The notes beneath the pieces are model-generated. The model was not told where the DNA came from, did not search any database, and saw only the letters and a list, made by a program, of their open reading frames with translations. The position numbers and the translations under genes were made by a program. Below, piece by piece: positions 55,762-64,000 of a DNA stretch of 64,000 nt. The DNA is from Pogonophryne albipinna (Eukaryota > Chordata > Actinopteri > Perciformes > Artedidraconidae): contig JAPTMU010000027.1 in the NCBI GenBank assembly GCA_028583405.1, forward strand, positions 1,116,001 to 1,180,000, written 5' to 3'. Positions within the stretch are counted from its first letter, which is position 1. Each line of letters begins with the position of its first letter.

Positions 55762-57522
55762 CATGGGCGTCGCAGCCATTATATGAGGGTGGGACAAGTC
55801 CCCCCCACTTTTTCAAATGATTAGTTTAGACCCCCCCACTTTTACCATGTGGAAAGTCCGTAAATCGTTCTCTCCACTCGCCGCACTTTGTAGAGCGCTG
55901 TGTCAGTGCTTCACTATCAAATCCATTCCACTTGCTTATTGAGAGAATGCCCAAATCAATGAAACTCCGTACCATGTTTTCACTGCTACTTTGTACCAAG
56001 GCAGATTCTCACATAGCGCGTGCATGTTCAAGGAGTGTTGTCATAGTTGGACAGCTCAGATCTGTTGTATGAAGCGATGCCGGTAGCGGAGGTAAGGCAC
56101 ACACACCAAGTGTTCAGGACAGTGTTAATACAGCGAAAATCAAAGCTGACAATGTCTTGGTTTGATATGTTTTCTCCCCCAGACAACATGGACATATGAA
56201 CATTTTTTTCAAAGAAGAGGAAAGTAAGTCATCAGCTGGTAGCAGTTAATCAGTTAACAGTGATGGCGGCGGCAAAAGCGTCTCAATTCTGGAGAGGAGT
56301 TTCGTCTTTATGTCATGATAGAGAGATACAAATACTGAATAGTTTAGATGAGAATTAAAGGCATCGAAATGCCAGGTTACTAGTATTTATCATGTAAACA
56401 GGGAACATGAATAACCCGATCTCTCTGTGCTCATGTAAACACCATGATGTCCATGTAGAGATGCAGTCAGTGTGTTTTACTGGAGCCTCAGTTCGATAAG
56501 AGATTATTTTCTGAGTTCTTTAACTTCGGTACTCTCTCTCAAAATGGTAATGTGCATTATGTTTTAATTATACTTCTTATCATTCAGAAGCTTTTTGTGT
56601 GTGTTTATGTTTTACTGAGTGCTTATAGGCAATTTCCATCCCAGTATTCAGTTAACTATTTATTTTCTGTGCACATTACATAGATATTCTACCTACTGCT
56701 TGGGACTTTGAGTCTTCAAAATGTCCAATGTCACAGACTGGGACTTACTTTAGAGTGAGTTGTATTTACATTCAGTATGACTTGTTATGATTCAATGTGA
56801 AAGAGTATACTGCTCAATAAATAATGATCACTTCACCACCTCTCTTGACCTCTAGGCGCTTGAGAGTGAGTCAGAGGCAGAACACAGGGACAGTGGAGAG
56901 AGGTCCATTGCTGAGGTGAGTGATGAAAGGGAAATGACAGTTTAGAGTAAATTGTGATGTGGACTCTCATCCCAGAATGTTAAGGAAATCAGTGGGGATA
57001 TTGAACAGGAAGCATTTCAGTCAAGGGGCATCATATGACCAATATAGACAGAAGAGCAACATTTATTTGAACATTTAAGTCAATGATACCATTCCTCGGT
57101 GAACTTAACATCTGTATGGAGTCAGATCAGTCTCAATATTAATAAATGCTCACAGAAGGATTCACAAATGTATTTTGCGATTTATATATAAATGACTCTC
57201 CACAACAATATCTCTCAATGCACTCACAAATATTTATTGTTGTATATAAATGTACAAAAAATGGGCATTTAAACTGCTTTTTATTAATTCAAAGACGGCT
57301 CTGAATTAATAATCAAATATGTTTCCTTTCTTTACTACTGAATGAAATTACAAAATGTACCCATCATTTTCCTCATGCTAGTATAGCCACATAAAAGTAT
57401 CAAACCACCTGTTAAAATGCACCAGAATGCAGGAAATCTATTTATTATTTTTCGTGGGGGGGATCCCCAAACCCCCCGTTAAAAATGTCCCCCCCACATT
57501 CAGGATGCTTCCTACGCCCATC
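55762..57522. mobile_element. hAT element (1761 bp), family X copy 2, perfect 8-bp TSD
   Basis: Ends CATGGGCGTCGCAGCC and TGCTTCCTACGCCCATC, flanked by TATTTACA at 55754-55761 and 57523-57530. Longer than copy 1 by an interior segment (about 56195-56750) that includes ATGGACATATGAAC and TTTTTCAAAGAAGAGGAAAG, resembling the MDI-FFxKKRK start of hAT transposases. The candidate exon at 56856-56915 between CTCTAG and GTGAGT is kept. Confidence 0.92.
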
Positions 57523-58134
57523 TATTTACACCATAAAGGTGCACAGCTGATAGAAAGGGACACCTGGTGGTTAAAGCACGTTATTGAAATGTATTATTTT
57601 TATTATTAGATATTAATAGGAGACACAGACAGACAAACTAATAAGGCTTTATTTAAACATTAAAGAATACTTTAGGTTAAGGTCTTATTTTGAATAAGAA
57701 AAAAGCTTTGGCGGTATAAATATTTAGCCTGACAAAGTACTAATATATTGCTTTCCTGCAATGTTAACTACTGTATGTTGAAGCACTTATTTTAACTGAT
57801 ATTATACATATGTATTATACTCTTATAAGATGTATGTAGATAGTATAAGAAATGTGCAGAATACGACAGTTTAATGGTGGAGGTATACACACATATTGAT
57901 GGATGTCTTGTAATGCACTGTTGAGGAACCTGCGACCCAAGTTGTTCATCTCCGACCTTGTCAGGTATTGAACATTCAATAAATAAAGAACACAGAATTA
58001 TTAAATATAAAACACAGAATTTGTGTGATTATACTAAATGATTTACAAATAAACACCACTGCATATTTACAACTGTTACACATGCTGATGTAACGCAAAT
58101 GTTTCCAACTTGGAATCAATAAAGTATATCATAC

Positions 58135-58415
58135 AGGGGTAGACCCATTCAAATCCAGTTTTGGACAGTCTGCCGTGGTTCCATCCCATTTCAAAGTGCT
58201 GTTCAACCCTCGGCGCACACTCAAACATCCAATCAGAGCTTGAGGACTATCACAGGGTTTGTCAAGCGAAGCGGAGAGAATACTTACTTCCGGGTATAAA
58301 ATTCTCTAAAGCAAATGAGCTGCTCCGACCCTCGGTCCTGACGGACTCCAACTTAGGTTTATTAATCAAACAAATAAATAAACACAAGGATAATTGTGTC
58401 TTATTGTTGAGTAAA
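58135..58415 (+). repeat. Dispersed repeat, copy 3 (fullest)
   Basis: Same family as 5985-6400 and 36311-36510. Ends with AATAAATAAACACAAGG and has no coding motif. It starts just after a GGGGTAGACC sequence. Confidence 0.7.
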
Positions 58416-60223
58416 TAACAGTTTGTGGTTTAGAAAAGAATACAAAATTAGAAGGAAAAAACGATGAAACAATACAGATTTCATTATTCTGAGCCCCTAC
58501 TCTCCCCCTAACTGACGGCAACAAAAGTCCTACATTATTCAATTAAAATAAAGAAGTAAAAACAATAAGTGTGGCTTGATATTGAGTAAGAAAAAGGTTG
58601 ATAAACGCTGTGAGAATGGATCTGCAGAGAGCATTTCGCCGCCATTTAGCCGCGATCCCAACGTGTCTATTACCAACGTTCAGGGAGCTCTATGCAAGTC
58701 AATGGGATGCCCTGCCCGTTGAAAACTGACGCGCAAGGGGTACCCTGTCCGTAATAGGGTGACGGGGAGGGGCCCTGACCGACCGTCAACATGTGACGGG
58801 TTGGGAGTGAGAATGTGTTGTTCTATTGGCTCTCACGGTCAAAAAGACCAAAATCGACTAATGGGTTCCAGAGAAACGGTAAAAACGGCCATTTCCACCC
58901 AAATCACCTCAGAGGTGGAGTTTTCTTTGCTAAACCTCTCTAAAAAGGTCAAATGTCACTTGTTTTGCATCAATCTTGATACAGGGTACTTATTATATGT
59001 TGTACTTTGGATTCCTAAAGCTTTTAGTCTACCTTACCATCATCCAAGGGTAGTTTTCACTATAGGTAAAAAATAATTTTTGGACGGACACTATAATTTA
59101 CAGTTTTTTACTATGTTCAATCTAAATTTTCTTTCAAATAAAAAACATCTATATTGATTCTGACTTTTCTACATCCAACTCACAGGTTTATCATTACTTT
59201 GAGAAAAAAGATTGTTAATTTAACCCTTTTAGAAGGGAAGATATGGTCATTTGTTCTGGGAATCTTTTTTTTTTTTTTTTGTCTGAGACTTGAAAAACAG
59301 GCTCAGGGCTTAACAGGTTAATGAAAAAGAACAAAGTAAACAAAATAGCTTAAATTGGTGAAGGAAAGAATAACTAAACAGAGGGAGTTAGCCCAGCAGT
59401 CCAATCACTAAAATCCCACTAGGGGAGCGGACCTACAGAGTAGGCAACGCTAAACTGGCCCAACCACAGTAGCCAAAAGCGAACAATTGAGGTAGTGTTT
59501 AGCAGCACAGGATCAGTAGGACAGGTGATGATACTGCCGTAGGCAATGCCAAACCGGCCCAGACACGATAGCCAGAAACAGACAATTAACTAGCACTTAG
59601 CAGCACACAGGATTAGCAGTACAGGTGATAACCCTGCCGCCAGAAACCCGTCTTTTTTCGATGCAGCAAAACAGCAGCGGTTCTTTAAAGCCTTAGCTTG
59701 GCCCGATCAGGCTGAGAGGAGAGAGTTTCATGCTCTCTACGTTACGGCTACTTGACAGGCATCGCCAGGAAGACCCTCCGCTACGCCGGTGGCGGAAGCA
59801 AAACACGGCAAGAATGGAAGTGGGTAGGTCTGGGCACCAACGAAACAGAGGCCGCCAGCTAGAAGCCTCTGCCCCTTTATAGGGTGCCCCCTGGCGGTGA
59901 TAGGCTTAGAAGAATATGCCTTACAACAGCATTTACTACTCATCCTGCTACAATCAGAAGGAGAAAGCAGCGATTAAATTACATCTTGAACAATATTTAC
60001 TACCTAAACAATCTCACTTGCTTCTCACCGATAACCATTGGCGGCCGTGTCCCGACCACCCGTGAACAGGTGCCCGTGCTCAACACGGAGGCGTATAAAT
60101 GCCTCCGTCTGTTCCTTAGTCCCTTGTGCAATGTGTGTAATTAATGAATACCAGGCCAAACACTCTGTTGCCAGTTTATTAAAGAAACTGAGCTTAACTG
60201 CAGTCCGGCAACAAACAATTGTG
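58416..60223. other. Unassigned DNA with a tandem duplication
   Basis: No recognised domain. The minus strand has CCTATAAAGGGGC (about 59872-59884), a possible TATA box, near the duplication at 59440-59640; a retroelement LTR is possible, but I could not place ends. Confidence 0.35.
59440..59640. repeat. About 100-bp tandem duplication
   Basis: 59440-59538 and 59539-59640 share GTAGGCAA-GC-AAAC-GGCCCA, GACAATTAA/GAACAATTGA, TTAGCAGCACA and GTACAGGTGATA; roughly 80% alike. Confidence 0.75.
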
Positions 60224-60231
60224 CCACTCTC

Positions 60232-61996
60232 CAGAGGTGTGGACTCGAGTCACATGACTTGGACTCGTGTCAGACTCGAGTCACCAATTTGATGACTTTG
60301 GATTCGACTTGACAAAATCACAAAACACTTGCGACTCGACTTGAACACCAATGACTCGGGACTTGACTTGGACTTGAGCCTTCTGACTGAAGAGCAGACT
60401 CCCGTCGGGGAGAGCAGAATCTTCAGCCGCTTCTACTCTTGCTGAGAATCCTTGCAGGCAGGGCAGGTCTTTATTTATCTGGGCCACCATGCGGCCAATC
60501 ATATGCGAAGACACACTAGGATCATACCATTATGTGAAAGAAGGGTGGGGGGCAGACGCTCCAAAGACAGCAGGTGTAGTGATACAGGCCAGCTACACAG
60601 AGCGACGGGGAGACGGATTTAAATGCAAGCGCGTCGGAAAAAGTCAAGACATTTGCGAAAACCGAAAAAAGAAGCAGCATCTGGCTGCATTTCAATGATA
60701 TTGGAGAAAGCAAAGCTGAGTGCAGGATTTGTAAAGTGAAAATAACCTTCAGAGCAGGGTTTTTTTTTGATAACCACTCAGGATTTATTGTCAGAGGTAG
60801 GAATACTTGGTTACAATAAAAAGTCCTGCATTCAAAATGTTACAAGTACAAAAGTATTAGCATCAAAATATACTTAAAGTACCTGTAAGGATCTACAGTC
60901 TGCCTCCTTCTGTTCCCCTTCTGTGTTTGTTTTTGTCTGTCTGTCTTCCTGGCTGGGCGTGGCTGACCTAATTCCGATTCCCGCCAACTCACCTCCTCAG
61001 CTGCTGCTCATCTCTCTGATTACAACTACTCACCTACACCTGCATATATACCCAGTTTCTTCTTCCAGTATTCACCAGTTCGTCGTCTAATCACATTGGT
61101 AAAACGTCTTGGTCACTTAGCTTAGCAAAACCTTAATCTCCAGTGTTCTTGTTTTTCTTACCTTGTGCACTCTCTGTCCAGTATCCATCAACCTGCTCCT
61201 CTGCCTGCCGCCTCCAGCCACCATCCCTCCAGCTGTGTTCCTCCGTGCTTCCCCGCTCTCCAGTTCCAGTCTACTCACTCTCGTGAAACCAAGATCCCTG
61301 GCTTCAGACCTCCGCTCCAGCTCTGAAGACAAACCCTGGACCTGGACTAGCTGGATTATAAATCCCCCCTTCAGTTCAGCCTCAAGCCTGTTTTTGGATA
61401 TTAAACGCTCTTGGCTTCATAACTTCTGTCTCCTATCGTCAGTGTTCAGTATTGTGGGTTCACTCCTGTAAACGCTCAGAGAGCGTAACAGTACCACCTG
61501 CAGAGGGATCTAGATTCAGGTGTTCTTTTCCCCATAGAGACCACCTGGCTGCACATTATCCCTTGCATAAATATATATTGTGGGTCCCTTATAACATGTT
61601 GTACACAGTGGAAATAAACATTTTGGTTACCTCAACATCAGGGATCTTATACATTAAACTCCTTCTGAATCAAACCGTCACGGTAGCCTTACCTTACTGT
61701 TCCCTCTTAAAATAGAAGAAACACACGTTACTTTACCAGCAGAGAGAAAATGGATTATTAAATTATTAATGTGACTAATAAAGAACAGTTTGATTATTAA
61801 GTATTATTCTGTTGATCGATGTCATTACATTTGTTGAAAAGCACATAATGACTTGTTTAAGACTCGTTTTGTCAAAGTTTAGGACTTGGACTTGACTTGA
61901 ACTTGCCCATCCTGACTTGAGACTTGACTCGGACTTGAGCGCAAAGACTTGAGACTTGACTCGGACTTGCAAAACAATGACTTGGTCCCACCTCTG
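60232..61996. mobile_element. hAT element (1765 bp) with perfect 8-bp TSD
   Basis: Ends CAGAGGTGTGGACTCGAGTC and GACTTGGTCCCACCTCTG, with GACTTG/CAAGTC-rich subterminal repeats, flanked by CCACTCTC at 60224-60231 and 61997-62004. Near 60675-60740 a frame reads WLHFNDIGESKAECRICKVK, a decayed BED zinc finger. A solo LTR is inserted just beyond it. Confidence 0.92.
60884..61490 (+). mobile_element. Solo LTR (607 bp) with perfect 5-bp TSD
   Basis: TGTAAGGATCTACAG ... GAGAGCGTAACA, flanked by GTACC at 60879-60883 and 61491-61495. A TATA-like GCATATATACCC lies about 155 bp from the start and ATTAAA near 61399, giving plus orientation. No internal coding. The short ORFs across it are chance. Confidence 0.85.
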
Positions 61997-62099
61997 CCAC
62001 TCTCTCTAACGGTTTCAACATAAACTGTACCAACAATAAATACCTCACGATGTACCTAGCTAATTATGAGCTTGCTTTACTTTCACGGAACACATTTTT

Positions 62100-62395
62100 G
62101 GTGAAAACAAATTTAACAAAGTAACATATTTACCAACACATTTTCTACGCCACTGTACATACTTACATTTAAATGTGTACTGCGTCGCTTCAGCTATTTT
62201 CCGCCAAAGATATTGGAAATTGGTCGGTGCGCAAAGCATTGTGGAGATTTTATGACCGCAGAGTCTACACATGTGCAGCCTCGAAATTTCCCGCAACGAA
62301 GTACGCCGGCCTCGGTAGAATTCCAAGTATCCTGGACATTGGAACAGTCCTGAAATAGTGGCTCTGGAGCAGCTTTCCTCGACATTGAGAAACAC
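62100..62395. mobile_element. PIF/Harbinger terminal segment
   Basis: Ends CCTCGACATTGAGAAACACCC, the inverse of the terminus at 44217. On the minus strand an exon-like piece ends at a GTAAGTATG donor (about 62165-62175), suited to the untranslated start of the Myb gene, which in this superfamily lies next to the 3' end. It may be the far end of the 44217 element or an independent short copy. Confidence 0.6.
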
Positions 62396-63430
62396 CCAGG
62401 AAGTAACAATTACCGGGGCCCTTTCTCACTTCTCTTATTTTTAATTTCTTCGCTCCTCGGTCTCGGTCTCACTGGAAGTTGATTTGTCTGCGCCCTCTTG
62501 AGTAGCGTCCCAATGGCCTTATTTTTGCCGGAGGAGCGAGGAGTGATAATGGAGGAACCACCAGACCATCCTTCGATGAAATCCTCAGACACTCGCCCCG
62601 CCCCCTTACTGTGTATCGCTCACTGATTGGACGATGCAGTGCATGCACTGATCTGATGCTTCTTGACATGAGAGCAGTTTCCCAGCGGAGTGAAGAAAAT
62701 ACATGATCCTCACGGGACTCACTCCTCAGTTTATACCGTATTTTGTTTCAATTAATGTATCATTTAGTTACAAATATGTGATATATCTGAACAACAAAGT
62801 GGTCAAAAATAATTGTATTCATTTTTTGGAAACATTTTCATGATCGCTTTTTTCGTTTTACATTTTCATTTATTGTCATTTCCATTCAGTCAGTCATTAA
62901 GTGCTATTTAAAATGTTAATGTGCTACATATCCACACAAACAAACAAAGTGTGCAATCCAATGAATGTTAATCTAACTGGGTTTTCATAGATAACATATC
63001 TCTTTTTCTTCTCTCAATTATTATATTTCTATTGTGCACTCTAATCAATATTAATCAAACTATTGTTCGTTTATACATTTTAAGAATGGCGTTTATCTTT
63101 TTTGAGAATGAGTTCTTATTTTATTTAATGTATTTGGGTCTACAACAGATGATACAAATGTTTGTGTCAGTAAATGTGTACTAACCGAGGCGGGGCTGTG
63201 TGTGGAAATAACGGGGACAGAGCTGGCTGCTGTCAGACGATCAGCTGTGCGAAGTCATCACAAACGGACGTTGCTTCACGTGACGCTCCGGAGGAAAGGA
63301 CGTCCCATTGCTCTTAAAACTCATTTCCCTGCTTCTCGTGGTTTCCTTGCGTCTCTCCATGCTTCCCTGGTGGGAGGGACTAGTCACAGGGAAACGACGC
63401 AAGTGAGGGACGCAAGTAATTCATTTAACC
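62396..63430. other. Unassigned DNA
   Basis: No recognised feature. 62410-62700 has GC-rich open frames on the minus strand without known motif. Confidence 0.4.
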
Positions 63431-63437
63431 GAAGTGA

Positions 63438-63557
63438 GAAGGACCCCGGGAACAGCAGAAGAAGACAGACAGGAAGTAGACACTAACGGGAACGGTAGAA
63501 GAAGACAGACAGGAAGGAAACACTAGCGGGAACAGCAGAAGAAGACAGACAGGAAGG
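63438..63557. repeat. 40-bp tandem repeat, three copies
   Basis: Each unit contains GAAGAAGACAGACAGGAAG followed by an ACACTA block; units differ by one to five bases. Confidence 0.9.
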
Positions 63558-63647
63558 AAACACTAACAGGATAGAAACTTGTTACAGATAACATATTTTA
63601 TCAATATTGTGAATCAAGTCGATGGTTTATGTAGTAGTGTAATAAGG

Positions 63648-63700
63648 GGGATAATGTGCAGCGACATGTGGATCAGGATCCTGACGCTGCACATTATCCC
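63648..63700. repeat. Perfect 16-bp inverted repeat (hairpin)
   Basis: GGGATAATGTGCAGCG at 63648-63663 pairs with CGCTGCACATTATCCC at 63685-63700 around a 21-nt loop containing GGATCAGGATCC. GCTGCACATTATCCCTTGC also occurs at 61549-61567. Confidence 0.9.
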
Positions 63701-63784
63701 TTACTCATATTGCAACAGTTAAAAATGGTCTTAACTGTCACAAGCACAGAAGACATCCTGGCAGGCTTGGAAGTTAAACCTGAT

Positions 63785-64000
63785 GTTTGGAGTTTGGTTG
63801 GCATAAGTAAGTAAGTAAAGTGTATTTATAAAGCACTTTTCACAGACAAAGTCACAAAGTGCTTGACCAAACAATAAAACATCATCATAGGAATCGTACA
63901 ATGATAAATGACCACACAAGCCACGTGTTAAGAAGTCATAAAAGCACCAAAACACAATAAAAACATGGAATAAAATAGTATAAAATCAAGCACACCGGTT
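63785..64000. repeat. Possible dispersed repeat end
   Basis: TTATAAAGCACTTTTCACAG and CACAAAGTGCTTGACCAAAC resemble a motif I associate with fish LINE/SINE 3' parts. Runs to the window edge. Weak. Confidence 0.25.

Noticed and set aside
61163..61471. 102-codon frame rich in Ser/Leu
   Set aside because: Lies wholly in a solo LTR and has no recognisable domain.

Overview
The window looks like intergenic DNA of a teleost fish. I infer this from the mix of mobile elements: DIRS-type retrotransposons, a Tc1 element with the common fish terminus CAGTGGGGCAAAAAAGTAT, an ISL2EU-type element, PIF/Harbinger, many hAT elements, an L2-like LINE, solo LTRs and CA/GT microsatellites. I recognise no intact host gene. 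Nearly all coding sequence belongs to transposons and most of it is broken, so the window reads as a nest of transposons inside transposons. Many insertions can be dated against each other by target-site duplications (TSDs) and, in three cases, by an empty site in a related copy within this window.

Layout. 1-1.3 kb: nothing recognised. 1.3-6.0 kb: DIRS copy A (minus strand: RNase H, reverse transcriptase, gag-like ORF), interrupted by hAT material. 6.5-7.5 kb: the 3' end of DIRS copy B, cut by a Tc1 element (7.5-8.7 kb) that has lost its 3' third. 8.7-13.3 kb: mostly featureless. 13.6-23.3 kb: DIRS copy C (plus strand), interrupted by a hAT element (15.83-17.10 kb) and by a 4.6-kb unclassified unit (18.35-22.97 kb) flanked by a perfect 9-bp duplication. 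23.48-34.16 kb: an ISL2EU-like element with a THAP/DDE transposase on the plus strand and a SWIM/YqaJ nuclease gene on the minus strand. It has swollen from about 5 kb to 10.7 kb by a CACTA-like element (itself carrying a solo LTR and a hAT) and two more hAT elements. 34.27-36.31 kb: a long palindrome with an insertion in one arm only. 40.4-42.2 kb: a solo LTR and a hAT element side by side. 44.2-49.1 kb: a PIF/Harbinger element with transposase and Myb-like genes. 49.7-55.2 kb: a second, inverted copy of the unclassified unit, carrying its own hAT and LINE insertions. 55.8-57.5 kb: a second copy of the 41-kb hAT family. 60.2-62.0 kb: another hAT with a solo LTR inside. 62.4 kb: a Harbinger-type terminus.

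The least ordinary item is the unclassified unit present twice in opposite orientation (18352-22967 and about 49721-55170). Both copies keep the same three-exon, 64-codon open frame with exons of 17, 80 and 98 nt, conserved splice dinucleotides and no indels. Both also carry, on the opposite strand, an in-frame 66-bp (22-residue) repeat that differs in copy number. I do not recognise either product. All gene models here are read by eye; no database search was possible.
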